Source: an uncultured Marvinbryantia sp. (lineage in GTDB: Bacteria > Bacillota > Clostridia > Lachnospirales > Lachnospiraceae). From it: a stretch of 12,810 nucleotides of DNA. The stretch is from assembly GCA_947624335.1 (NCBI GenBank), contig CANQJX010000026.1:1-12810 (forward strand), written 5' to 3'. How positions within the stretch are numbered: the first letter of the stretch is position 1; each line of letters begins with the position of its first letter. Below are positions 1-7,316 of the stretch, piece after piece. A model generated the notes under the pieces. The model was given only the letters and a program-made list of their open reading frames with translations. It was not told the origin of the DNA and made no database searches. Made by a program: the position numbers and the translations under genes.

Positions 1-2
1 CC

Positions 3-488
3 GGAGAGGAGGACGCTTACTACTCCGTTTCCGCTGGTCCCGGACTTGTCCTTGTCGACGAAGTCACGATCCCCGGCGAATATGAAGGGATCCCCGTCAA
101 GGCGATCCCCGGCTACGCATTCCTGAATGCGACGAGCCTGAGAAAGATCCGTATTCCCGATACCGTCACGAACATCGGCGGCAAACTTGCATTCCAGGGC
201 TGCTCGCGCCTCGAATCGTTCGAGATCTATGCGGCGGGCGCGGCAAGCCGGCTTGTACAGGGGCGCACGTTGGGAGTGCGAGATCCCGCGGCCAGCGTGG
301 AAGTGGGGGAGCGCCAGGTCAGCGTAGCGTATTCCGGCAGTTTTTGCTCCCCGGCTGTGCCGGGAGGATTTGCGGGACGCACAGTGCGCTCCGCCGTGAC
401 ATTAAGCCTGGAACGTCCTTCGCGGCGCATTCAGAAAATACGGGGCGCGGCAAAAGTGGTTCAGTCAATTAGGAGGATACGAACATGA
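3..488 (+). CDS. Partial ORF: BspA-type LRR segment joined to a TadE/pilin-like tail
   Basis: The frame is open from the window edge to the TGA at 486-488, about 161 residues, so the 5' end is missing. Codons 1 to about 76 show a BspA/LRR_5 type leucine-rich repeat: a VTIPGEYEGIPVKAI stretch, a YAFLNATSLRKIRIPDTV unit and an AFQGCSRLESFEI unit. The rest is different: an Ala-rich stretch, then DPAASVEVGERQVSVAYSG and GGFAGRTVRSAVTLSLE and a basic tail, which resembles the beta-rich C-terminus of TadE-like minor pilins. Codons in the first 230 bases end mostly in C (Ile nearly always ATC, Val mostly GTC), unlike the rest of the window. The stop overlaps the next start (ATGA), as expected for an operon with the FHA gene. 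The tail is therefore probably native here; the LRR part could be a real fusion, an insertion or a contig-end chimera. Family calls are by eye. Confidence 0.5.
   Translation, partial: GEEDAYYSVSAGPGLVLVDEVTIPGEYEGIPVKAIPGYAFLNATSLRKIRIPDTVTNIGGKLAFQGCSRLESFEIYAAGAASRLVQGRTLGVRDPAASVEVGERQVSVAYSGSFCSPAVPGGFAGRTVRSAVTLSLERPSRRIQKIRGAAKVVQSIRRIRT
471..476 (+). promoter_or_regulatory. Ribosome binding site of the DUF6382-FHA gene
   Basis: A perfect AGGAGG lies 8 bases before the ATG at 485, inside the last codons of the upstream frame. With the 4-base ATGA stop/start overlap it points to translational coupling of the two genes. It also fixes the start of the downstream protein. Confidence 0.8.
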
Positions 489-2014
489 ACATCTCATTTA
501 AAAGAGATATGACGCACAATTATATGGTCCTGGAGTTCACGCAGCCGGTTTATGAGGATGATTACCGCATCCGCATGCTGATGGAAAACCATATCCGGGG
601 ATTGCTGCCCTGCAGCTTAAAGAAGGTGGATTGCCAAAGCCGGTTTTTTTATGATATTACCTCCAGACAATCCATGGCCTATATTTACGAGAACAACAGC
701 ATGGACGAACAGGCGGTCTGCACGCTGCTGCAGGGACTGTACCGCGCTTTAAAAGAAGTAAAAAAGTATCTGCTGGATATGGATAAGCTTGTGTTGGAGC
801 CGGACATGATCTACATGGATATTGAGACGCGGGAACCGTTTTTTTGCTATCTTCCCGGCTATCAGGGAGAGATGACGGAATCTTTCCGGAAACTGACCGC
901 GTATCTTTTGGAACACCTGGAGCGCAGAGACGACCGGGCCGTCTTGCTTGCGTATGAGGTTTACCGCAAAGCGCGGGAAGAAAATTACAGTCTGGAGAGG
1001 ATTTTGCAGGAAGCCCAGCGGCCGGCGATACAGGAAGCCCAAAGCCCCGCTTTTCGGCAAAGCCCCGTTTTGCAGAAAACAGAGCCGTTTATCTGGCGGG
1101 AAGCGCAATGCCCGGATCCGTACAGCCCGCCGCCAGGCAGGGAAGATCCGCCCGGCAAAAAGAGGCAAGAAGAAGCGGAGCCGAAGGCAAAACCACCAAG
1201 CAAGGAGCAAAAAAAGACACAAAAGCGGCAGCGCGCAAAGCGGACAAAAAACCAAAATGCGTCGGGACGGATTTTTCTGGCCGCCTGTTTTGGAATCGCC
1301 CTGCTGCTTCTGGGAGTTGCGGCATGGTTCTGGCGTTTGACTGTCACGCAGATTGGCGGCGTGGTATTTTTACTGGCAGCGGTTCTAATCTATGGCTTTT
1401 CCTCGGAAGGGAAACGAAAAACCGGAAAGCAGACAAAAGAAGAACGGGAATTGGCAGAGACTATGGAACAATTTACCGAAGAACCGTTTTGCTTTGCGGA
1501 ACATCCGATATACCGGGCGGAAGCGCCCGCGGCAAAAAAACGGGAACGCGGGACGGCGCGGGGAAAGACGCCGGCGCGGGAAGAAATGCCGGTGCGGGAA
1601 GAAATACCGGCGTGGGAAGAAATACCGGCGCGTCAGAAACGGCCTGCGCCGGATAACGCGTGGGAATCCGCCGGCCGCCTCGGCGATACGGGCGTTTTGT
1701 TTGAGGCGGAAGAATCCGCGCCGCGCCTGATGCTCAGCAATCTTTATTCGCAGGAGCATATTGTGCTGGAAAAAGACCGCTATATTGTAGGCAAGCTGCC
1801 GGGGCAGTCGGACATTGTGCTTGCGCATCCTTCTGTCAGCCGCGTCCACGCGCGCATTGAGCGGAAAGGGGCGTATTACTATCTCTGCGATTTAAATTCG
1901 ACCAACGGCACCTTTTTAAACGGCAGGCGGCTTGACGTCAATGAGAGGGCGCTCATACAGCCGGCGGATGAGATTGCTTTCGCGCGGGTAAGCTATCAGG
2001 TTGGCCGCTGCTAG
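485..2014 (+). CDS. DUF6382 and FHA domain membrane protein, probably Tad-pilus associated
   Basis: This 509-residue protein has four parts. Residues 1 to about 170 look like the DUF6382 domain (MNISFKRDMTHNYMVLE start, FFYDITSRQSMAYIYEN, a cytoplasmic alpha/beta domain). Residues 175-258 are a Gln/Pro-rich then strongly basic linker. Residues 262-283 and 289-305 are two hydrophobic membrane segments forming a hairpin. A charged linker with PAREEM-type repeats (about 363-386) leads to a C-terminal FHA domain at about 424-506. The FHA signature is intact: SVSRVHA at 450-456 with S452 and H455, and NSTNGTFLNG at 471-480, the phosphothreonine-binding loops. Both termini should be cytoplasmic, so the protein probably binds a Thr-phosphorylated partner at the membrane. 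In Lachnospiraceae such proteins lie at the end of Tad pilus clusters (recalled, not searched); the TadE-like tail just upstream agrees. Partner and kinase are not visible. Confidence 0.85.
   Translation: MNISFKRDMTHNYMVLEFTQPVYEDDYRIRMLMENHIRGLLPCSLKKVDCQSRFFYDITSRQSMAYIYENNSMDEQAVCTLLQGLYRALKEVKKYLLDMDKLVLEPDMIYMDIETREPFFCYLPGYQGEMTESFRKLTAYLLEHLERRDDRAVLLAYEVYRKAREENYSLERILQEAQRPAIQEAQSPAFRQSPVLQKTEPFIWREAQCPDPYSPPPGREDPPGKKRQEEAEPKAKPPSKEQKKTQKRQRAKRTKNQNASGRIFLAACFGIALLLLGVAAWFWRLTVTQIGGVVFLLAAVLIYGFSSEGKRKTGKQTKEERELAETMEQFTEEPFCFAEHPIYRAEAPAAKKRERGTARGKTPAREEMPVREEIPAWEEIPARQKRPAPDNAWESAGRLGDTGVLFEAEESAPRLMLSNLYSQEHIVLEKDRYIVGKLPGQSDIVLAHPSVSRVHARIERKGAYYYLCDLNSTNGTFLNGRRLDVNERALIQPADEIAFARVSYQVGRC
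1571..1642 (+). repeat. 18-bp in-frame tandem repeat, three copies plus a degraded fourth
   Basis: Units start at 1571, 1589, 1607 and 1625. The first three follow ccggygygggaagaaat(a/g) and encode PAREEM, PVREEI and PAWEEI; the fourth keeps only its first half (PARQKR). The unit is a multiple of three, so copy changes would lengthen the linker between membrane hairpin and FHA domain without a frameshift. Confidence 0.85.
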
Positions 2015-2032
2015 AACGCCGCGCGCATATGC

Positions 2033-2062
2033 TTGACAAAAAAAGCGGGAATATTGTATAAG
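2033..2062 (+). promoter_or_regulatory. Sigma-A type promoter of the MTA/SAH nucleosidase gene
   Basis: A consensus -35 box TTGACA is at 2033-2038 and a good -10 box TATAAG at 2057-2062, spacing 18. Transcription would start near 2069, so the ATG at 2079 would be only about ten bases into the mRNA, and the later ATG at 2097 is favoured. The preceding gap shows no clear terminator for the FHA gene. Confidence 0.7.
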
Positions 2063-2096
2063 TAATAAGAAAAATCTTATGGAAACGGGGATGCTT

Positions 2097-2798
2097 ATGA
2101 GAAAAGTTGGAATTATCGGGGCAATGGAGGTAGAAGTGGCGCAGTTAAAAGAGGCGATGCAGCAGACCGTCTGCCATTCTGCCGCCGGGATGGATTTTAT
2201 AGAAGGCATACTGGAAGGGCACGAGGCAGTTGTGGTAAGAAGCGGGATCGGCAAAGTGAACGCCGCCGTCTGCACGCAGATTCTGTCGGACCGGTTTGGG
2301 GTAGATACGATCATCAATACGGGTATCGCGGGTTCCCTGAATGCGCAGATCAACATTGGGGATATTGTGCTTTCCACGGACGTTGTGCATCACGACATGG
2401 ACGCCACAGGCTTTGGCTATCCGCCGGGACAGGTTCCGCAGATGGACGTTTTCTCGTTCCCCGCCAGCGAAAAACTCCGGACGCTTGCCGCGCGGGTATG
2501 CGCGAAAGTAAATCCCGAAATCGGAGTGTTTGAAGGCAGGATTGTAAGCGGAGATCAGTTTATATCCGACAAAGCCCGCAAAGAAAGCATTGCGTCCGCT
2601 TTCGGCGGCTTTTGCACGGAAATGGAAGGCGCCGCTATCGCGCAGGCTGCGTATCTGAACGGGACAGACTTTGTGATTATCCGCGCCATTTCCGATAAAG
2701 CGGACGACAGCGCCAATATGGATTATGAAATGTTTGAAAAAACGGCGGTTGCGCACAGCGTCCGTCTGGTACGCGGACTGCTGCGGGAACTGGACTGA
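2097..2798 (+). CDS. mtnN: 5'-methylthioadenosine/S-adenosylhomocysteine nucleosidase
   Basis: The protein hydrolyses MTA and SAH to adenine and the corresponding thioribose in the cytoplasm, recycling methylation and polyamine by-products and feeding the LuxS (AI-2) route. It is 233 residues, close to the E. coli enzyme. Family landmarks are present in order: N-terminal RKVGIIGAMEVEV with E13, SGIGKVNAA at 49-57, NTGIAGSLN around 74-82, SGDQFI at 151-156, TEMEGAAIA with E177 and RAISDKAD with D200. E13, E177 and D200 match catalytic or substrate-binding Glu12, Glu174 and Asp197 of E. coli Pfs. I prefer ATG 2097 to in-frame ATGs at 2079 and 2091 because enzymes of this family begin right at the KIGIIGAM strand and a CGGGGA stretch lies just upstream; 2091 remains possible. 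It has its own promoter and forms a single-gene unit ended by the terminator at 2841. Confidence 0.95.
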   Translation: MRKVGIIGAMEVEVAQLKEAMQQTVCHSAAGMDFIEGILEGHEAVVVRSGIGKVNAAVCTQILSDRFGVDTIINTGIAGSLNAQINIGDIVLSTDVVHHDMDATGFGYPPGQVPQMDVFSFPASEKLRTLAARVCAKVNPEIGVFEGRIVSGDQFISDKARKESIASAFGGFCTEMEGAAIAQAAYLNGTDFVIIRAISDKADDSANMDYEMFEKTAVAHSVRLVRGLLRELD

Positions 2799-2840
2799 CC
2801 GGTTTTTTGAAAGAACCGGCGCTGGAATGCTGTTTTATGA

Positions 2841-2886
2841 AAAAAGGTGTAAAGTCTTGCTTTTCACGAAGACTTTACACCTTTTT
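2841..2886. terminator. Bidirectional intrinsic terminator between convergent genes
   Basis: The arm at 2841-2858 (aaaaaggtgtaaagtctt) pairs perfectly with 2869-2886 (18 bp, 10-base loop). The 5' arm begins with five A and the 3' arm ends with five T, so the hairpin has a U-tract in either direction. It lies between the nucleosidase stop (2798) and the PAP2 stop (2903). A smaller ccggtt/aaccgg hairpin (2799-2819) right after the nucleosidase stop has no clean U-tract. Confidence 0.88.
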
Positions 2887-2902
2887 AAAGGTTTCGGTAT
2901 GA

Positions 2903-3592
2903 TTATTGCCACCTTCGGTTGGCCGTGCGCGATACCTGCCGGTTCCGCGCAGCGGACGGCTGATAAATCAGGCAATAGCAGGAAAGGTTCAGCGCCAGCG
3001 CTGCGATAACGTCGATGACGGTATGCTGCTTTAAAAACATGGTTGACGCGACAATCAGCACGCACAGAATCAGCGAGCCGTGTACGAGCCAGGGATGCTT
3101 TTTTAAGGACCGGCACTGCGCAATTGCGATATGCGTGGCAACCGCGTTAAATACATGGATGCTCGGAAGCACGTTTGTGGAAGTATCTATGCGCCACAGG
3201 CCGCGCACCATATCCACAAAGACATTGCTGCGCCCGATATATGCCGGACGAAGCGTATGCCCGTTTGGATAAACCAGAGAAACAATCAAAAACAGCGTCA
3301 TTCCGATACCGAGCGTGGTAACCAGAGACCAGTACTGATTTTTGTCTTTTTCTACCAGCGCAAAGTAAAGGATTGCGAACGCCACATAGAAAAACCATAA
3401 AAAATACGGTACGATGAAATATTCGCAGAATGGAATCAGACGGTCCCATCTGGAAATCAAAAAATGGAGATCATGCGTCGGCCTGTTTTCCACATAGGTG
3501 AAAACGCTCATATAAAACACCATGTACAACAGAACCGGAAGCAGATACCGATATTTCAGCCACAAATTTTTCCAAACTTTTTTTGACATCAT
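2903..3592 (-). CDS. PAP2 superfamily membrane phosphatase
   Basis: This 229-residue integral membrane protein has about six hydrophobic helices (roughly 14-33, 57-80, 88-108, 148-158, 165-187, 192-210). The PAP2 active site is recognisable: R115-P116 after GHTL in motif 1, PSIH at 143-146 in motif 2 (H146), and ST-MFLKQ-H-TVI-D at 183-194 in motif 3, with nucleophile-type H190 and D194. The Ser-Thr in place of Ser-Arg and the KQH are typical of the PAP2_3/inositol-phosphorylceramide-synthase-like branch, so this is not a defect. It probably dephosphorylates or transfers a lipid phosphate on the outer face of the membrane; the substrate (undecaprenyl-PP, phosphatidate or other) cannot be read. 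The start at 3592 is supported by GGGGAG seven bases upstream. It is a single-gene unit, divergent from the surface protein. Confidence 0.9.
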   Translation of the reverse strand: MMSKKVWKNLWLKYRYLLPVLLYMVFYMSVFTYVENRPTHDLHFLISRWDRLIPFCEYFIVPYFLWFFYVAFAILYFALVEKDKNQYWSLVTTLGIGMTLFLIVSLVYPNGHTLRPAYIGRSNVFVDMVRGLWRIDTSTNVLPSIHVFNAVATHIAIAQCRSLKKHPWLVHGSLILCVLIVASTMFLKQHTVIDVIAALALNLSCYCLIYQPSAARNRQVSRTANRRWQ

Positions 3593-3657
3593 AAAATAAC
3601 TCCCCGACAGATTGTATCATGCCAAATAACGGCTGCGCAATTTAAGCTACGCTATCT

Positions 3658-3686
3658 TTTATAGCACGTTTTTTTTCAGAAAACAA
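3658..3686 (-). promoter_or_regulatory. Probable promoter of the PAP2 gene
   Basis: Read on the minus strand, TTGTTT (plus-strand 3681-3686) and TATAAA (3658-3663) are spaced by 17 bases, a reasonable sigma-A promoter about 65 bases before the start codon. The region is AT-rich, so chance matches are possible. Confidence 0.5.
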
Positions 3687-3698
3687 TACAAGACAGAA

Positions 3699-3710
3699 TT
3701 TCTTAAGAAA
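3699..3710. repeat. 12-bp perfect palindrome in the divergent promoter region
   Basis: TTTCTTAAGAAA lies upstream of both divergent promoters: 13 bases outside the PAP2 -35 box and 31 bases outside the surface-gene -35 box. It may be an operator or only an AT-rich coincidence; no known regulator is assigned. Confidence 0.35.
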
Positions 3711-3740
3711 AAATTTATGCTTCTTTCTGCTCTGAAAAGT

Positions 3741-3768
3741 TTGCAAAAAAAGAGAAGTGTGATATACT
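3741..3768 (+). promoter_or_regulatory. Promoter of the surface protein gene, extended -10
   Basis: TTGCAA (3741-3746) and TATACT (3763-3768) are 16 bases apart, with a TG at 3760-3761 giving an extended -10 (TGATATACT). This leaves a leader of about 50 bases before the ATG at 3824, which has a strong GGAGGAG at 3810-3816. Confidence 0.72.
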
Positions 3769-3823
3769 GTTAGACAATAAGGGCATTTTATCTATTTTTC
3801 TATTAAAATGGAGGAGATAAATA

Positions 3824-6800
3824 ATGATAAGAAAACAGATGAGGAGAGGAGCGGCCGTTTTTTTTGCGGCAGCGCTTTTATGGAACAGTTCCGTATCCGC
3901 CGAGGAGCTGGTGGGCATATCGGAACAGGCGATACAACAGGAGGTAACGGCGGAACCGGAGACGCAGCCGCCTACACAGGCGGAGACGCAGGCGCCGACC
4001 GAACCGCAGCCGCCGGAGACGCAGCCGCCTACGCAGGCGGAGACACAGGCGCCGCCGGAGACGCAGCCGCCCGCACAGACGGAGACACAGGCGCAGCCGG
4101 CGACTACGGCAGTTACGGAAACGCAGCCGGGGACCGCGGCGCCCGCTGAACCCAAAGAGACGGAAACAGAAGAGTCCGGAGTATACGAATGGACGCGGGA
4201 CGGCGTTTCTGCACAGGTAGTTCTTCCCGAAAGCATTGACATTTCCGAAGACGCCGTGCTGGAACTTGTCTTACAAAAAAAAGAAGATAAAAATTATCAG
4301 GAAGATGTAAAACGGGTAGAAGAGAGCCGGCCGGATCTTCTGTTCAGCGAATACCTGATTTATGATATTCATTTTGAAGAGGCAGACGGCACCGAAATCA
4401 GCCTGAAGGAATTTGAGGACGCGCAGGGACTGCTGCCCGATAAAATCAAAGTGACGCTTCAATTTGAAAAACCGGCGTTCCCTGCCTGCAATTCGCGCAG
4501 CAGCGAGAAAATAGAGCTGTTTCATATTCGCGCGCTTACGGACGAAGAACTGGCAAAAGAACGCGAGGAGGCAAAGCAGCTTGCCGAGCAGGCGGGCGAA
4601 ACGGATGCGTCCGCCATTGAAGTAGATGAATATAAGGTAGTGCCGTTAAAAGCGAAAACCGAGTGGGCGGATTCCGGAAACGGCGTTAGTTCTGTTTCCT
4701 TCCAGACAGACGGGTTTTCCGATTTTGTATTTGCCGTGACCGCTCCAAAGCCGGAAACGGACGCAGAAGAAACGCAGACGGAAACGCAGAGTGAAACACC
4801 GCAGGAATCCGAGACGCAGAGCGAAACGCCGCAGAAACCGGAAACAGAGAGTGAAACGCTGCGGGAGTCCGAAACGGAGAACGGAAGCGAGGGACAGACG
4901 GAAACAGAATCCGAGACGGTGCTGACAGAGCCGGAAACAGAACCGGAAAGCGAGACCGGCACGGAAGCGCCGGCAGGCGGCTGGGGTTTGAATCTGATCC
5001 CCACGTCGAAACCGCTTTCCATCGGAAGCCCAGGCGGGACCAGGGCGGCAAAAGAGTCGCTTACGATCACGCTGGAACAGGTGGGCGAGACGAAAGAAAC
5101 CGCATATAATCTGGTTCTGAGCGGAGATGCCTTAAATATAACCGAGACAGAAACGCTGACGGTAAGCATAAAAGACAGCAAAAACACCGCGGAGAGCGAA
5201 TCAGAAGTAACGCCTGGGGATATAACAGGCGGTCAGCTTACGATTCCGGTAACCATAAATGGAACGGATCAGGCCACCGTTAAGATTACAGGCTTAAAAG
5301 CGGGATCGTGCAGCGTGAACGCGGGCGGCAACTACTATGCAGATACGGGCAGCAGTATAATCGGAACGGCAAGTTATACCTCCATTTACCAGACGGACGG
5401 CGCAAATACGGCGGGAACGGCATACGGGACGGCGATTCTTACCAACAACCCGTCAGAGGCTACCGTTACGATTGGCGGAGCGGAAGGAGCGGCTGTAGAT
5501 CACACCATCAAAATTCAGAATATGTATACCCGTGCGACCGTCACCTTAAAGAGCGGCGGCAAGGCGCTTTCGGTTTCAAACGGCACCTTTGAACTGTATG
5601 CCGGAGATGTTAAGCTGACGGCGCCCGCAATCAGCGTTGCGGGTCAGACGGCGACCGTGACGGGGCTGCCGATCATGAAAGGCAGCACCCCGGTCTCTTA
5701 CGGCTGGAAATTAGCCAGTCCGCCTGCGGGATATACGGATCCGCTGAGGGGCAATAAACAGACGTTCACATTTAATGCAAGCATACATTCGATTGCAATT
5801 GACTCTACAATCGATACTCCTCCGACGAGAGTACAGGTGCGGGCCATTGACGATACAAACCACTGCACAATACCCAATGGAAAGGTGACGATGCAGGTAA
5901 AGGAACAGGGCGCCGGCGCAGCGATCTGGACGGGTACAAACGGAGGGATTTTGGAGGCAAAACTCAGCGTCGGAAAAACCTATACGGTCACGCAGACCGC
6001 ATCCTATAAGGGACATGCGCTTACAAAAGCATCTTATAATATTACGGTGGAGAATACCGGAAATCTTCAGGGGACGGTAGGGACAAACTATGCCGCAATC
6101 AACAAACCCACCAAAGTAACCCTGGGCGCAAAGACCAGCGCCAGCGGAGCATACCTTCCGGGCGCAAAGCTGGAGATCCGTCAGAATGGTAAGACGATAA
6201 AAACAATTACCACAACCAGTTCCGCGATTACCCTTACGGGCGAGCTGGATCCGGGCGAGTATACGGTGGTGAGCGTAGGAATGCCCAAAGGGCATTATGC
6301 TTTCGAACCGCCGAAACTGAATTTTAAAGTGAATGCTGACCCGGTGGATCTTGTTCTGGCAGGCTATGTACCGGTAAAACTCTCTGTTTCCCGTAAGGCG
6401 TACGACGACAGGATAACGGACGCAAACGGAAAAGACCTGCGCTATATGCTGGAAGGCGCAAAGCTGCAGATCCGGGATGAGAACGGGAAAGTAGTAGACG
6501 AGTGGACAACCACCAAAGAGCCGCATTTAAGCGTTGGGAAACTGGACGTCGGCAAACATTATACGCTGGTTGAAGTGTATACGCCGGAAGGGTATGAGCC
6601 GGGCGACGAGGGCACCATTTCTACGGTACTCGGCGAAAAGGTGGGTACGAGCACCAGCCTGGTTGTGAGCATTCTTGCTTCGGGAGGGCCGAACGATATC
6701 GGCAGGATTACGCCGAGCGTTACCATGCAGACCGGCAGGGCGCGCGGAAGGATCCGGGTGGTTATGCGGGCCGCTTACCGGGGAACTCCGATTAAGCTGA

Positions 6801-7315
6801 ACCGCACGTTCTATTGCGCGCTCTTTACCGATGCCGGAAGGACGCAGATGTATCGTCCGGCCGGTGTGAAAGCGCTGACCATGAGCGCAAACATGGTTTA
6901 TGCGATAGCGGAATTTGAAAATCTGCCGTCCGGCACCTATTATATCGGCGAAACAGACAGCAGCGGCAGGCTGCTTGGCAGCGGCGAGGCAAACTTTGAT
7001 ATTTCCTATGTAAACGGGAAGATCGAACTTGGCGCGGGCAAGGCGGGAATCGGCGAAATTACCAATAATTTCCAGGCGTCGCCGGGAGGCGATTACACAC
7101 ATGTAACGGCACAGGAACTGGAACAGTCCTATATCAGCGAGTATGCGGATTTTGGCGGTTCTCCGGAAGCGGCGGCGCTGATGGCGATGGGCGAGACAAA
7201 CACCCAGCCGGTTAAAACGGGAGACACGACGCAGATCATACCGTATATCGCAACGGTACTGATAGCTCTGCTTGTGCTTGTAATCATGCTCGTTTACCGC
7301 AGGAAGAGAAAATAG
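3824..7315 (+). CDS. Large sortase-anchored surface protein with CnaB/SpaA-like repeats
   Basis: This 1163-residue protein is exported and probably wall-anchored. It has a Sec signal peptide (MIRKQMRRG, hydrophobic core, cleavage likely after SVSA at 26); an ETQPPTQAETQAP repeat region (46-98); a beta-rich domain with a Glu/Lys-rich insert (about 118-306); an acidic E-T-Q/S low-complexity region (309-382); a beta domain (about 408-556); then about five prealbumin-like modules of CnaB/SpaA type (about 557-662, 666-760, 763-850, 851-950, 968-1085). Residues 851-950 show the classic VEVYTPEGYEP strand, with E917 and K852 as candidates for an isopeptide bond. The C-terminus is a sorting signal: QPVKTGD (1128-1134), a hydrophobic helix (1138-1158) and YRRKRK. 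VKTGD departs from LPXTG but is a form seen in clostridial wall proteins. No sortase is in the window. It could be a pilin-like subunit or stalked adhesin; the ligand is unknown. The start has GGAGGAG seven bases upstream. Confidence 0.88.
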   Translation: MIRKQMRRGAAVFFAAALLWNSSVSAEELVGISEQAIQQEVTAEPETQPPTQAETQAPTEPQPPETQPPTQAETQAPPETQPPAQTETQAQPATTAVTETQPGTAAPAEPKETETEESGVYEWTRDGVSAQVVLPESIDISEDAVLELVLQKKEDKNYQEDVKRVEESRPDLLFSEYLIYDIHFEEADGTEISLKEFEDAQGLLPDKIKVTLQFEKPAFPACNSRSSEKIELFHIRALTDEELAKEREEAKQLAEQAGETDASAIEVDEYKVVPLKAKTEWADSGNGVSSVSFQTDGFSDFVFAVTAPKPETDAEETQTETQSETPQESETQSETPQKPETESETLRESETENGSEGQTETESETVLTEPETEPESETGTEAPAGGWGLNLIPTSKPLSIGSPGGTRAAKESLTITLEQVGETKETAYNLVLSGDALNITETETLTVSIKDSKNTAESESEVTPGDITGGQLTIPVTINGTDQATVKITGLKAGSCSVNAGGNYYADTGSSIIGTASYTSIYQTDGANTAGTAYGTAILTNNPSEATVTIGGAEGAAVDHTIKIQNMYTRATVTLKSGGKALSVSNGTFELYAGDVKLTAPAISVAGQTATVTGLPIMKGSTPVSYGWKLASPPAGYTDPLRGNKQTFTFNASIHSIAIDSTIDTPPTRVQVRAIDDTNHCTIPNGKVTMQVKEQGAGAAIWTGTNGGILEAKLSVGKTYTVTQTASYKGHALTKASYNITVENTGNLQGTVGTNYAAINKPTKVTLGAKTSASGAYLPGAKLEIRQNGKTIKTITTTSSAITLTGELDPGEYTVVSVGMPKGHYAFEPPKLNFKVNADPVDLVLAGYVPVKLSVSRKAYDDRITDANGKDLRYMLEGAKLQIRDENGKVVDEWTTTKEPHLSVGKLDVGKHYTLVEVYTPEGYEPGDEGTISTVLGEKVGTSTSLVVSILASGGPNDIGRITPSVTMQTGRARGRIRVVMRAAYRGTPIKLNRTFYCALFTDAGRTQMYRPAGVKALTMSANMVYAIAEFENLPSGTYYIGETDSSGRLLGSGEANFDISYVNGKIELGAGKAGIGEITNNFQASPGGDYTHVTAQELEQSYISEYADFGGSPEAAALMAMGETNTQPVKTGDTTQIIPYIATVLIALLVLVIMLVYRRKRK
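3959..4096 (+). repeat. 39-bp in-frame repeats in the surface protein gene
   Basis: Units at 3959-3997 and 4016-4054 both encode ETQPPTQAETQAP and differ at only a few bases; a third, diverged unit at 4058-4096 encodes ETQPPAQTETQAQ. An 18-base spacer (TEPQPP) separates the first two. The high DNA identity suggests recent duplication or slippage. The repeat forms a Pro-rich spacer near the N-terminus of the mature protein. Confidence 0.85.
4748..4972 (+). repeat. Acidic Glu-Thr-Gln/Ser low-complexity stretch within the surface protein
   Basis: Residues 309-382 are built from degenerate ETQSETPQESETQSETP-like units, with the gaaac/gagac-cag hexamers repeated in the DNA. It is likely an extended, negatively charged linker between the N-terminal beta domain and the CnaB-like array. 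There is no strict period, so it is a degenerate repeat. Confidence 0.7.
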
Positions 7316-7316
7316 A

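Noticed and set aside
2079..2096. Upstream ATG extending the nucleosidase by six residues
   Set aside because: No ribosome site and very close to the predicted transcription start; the family begins at the KVGIIGAM strand.
2145..2756. Minus-strand frame opposite the nucleosidase gene
   Set aside because: Antisense to a clearly recognised enzyme; no motif of its own.
3959..4096. Possible CRISPR-like array from regularly spaced repeats
   Set aside because: The units are in-frame coding repeats with no unique spacers of constant length and no cas genes nearby.
3808..4149. Gly/Asp/Ala-rich plus-strand frame overlapping the surface gene start
   Set aside because: It is the repeat region read in another frame; the promoter and ribosome site fit the ATG at 3824.
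4522..5187. Ser/Val-rich minus-strand frame opposite the surface gene
   Set aside because: It mirrors the E/T/Q repeat codons of the real plus-strand gene and has no independent start signals.
5711..6526. 271-residue minus-strand frame within the surface gene
   Set aside because: Antisense shadow with Cys/Arg-rich composition and no domain or start signal.
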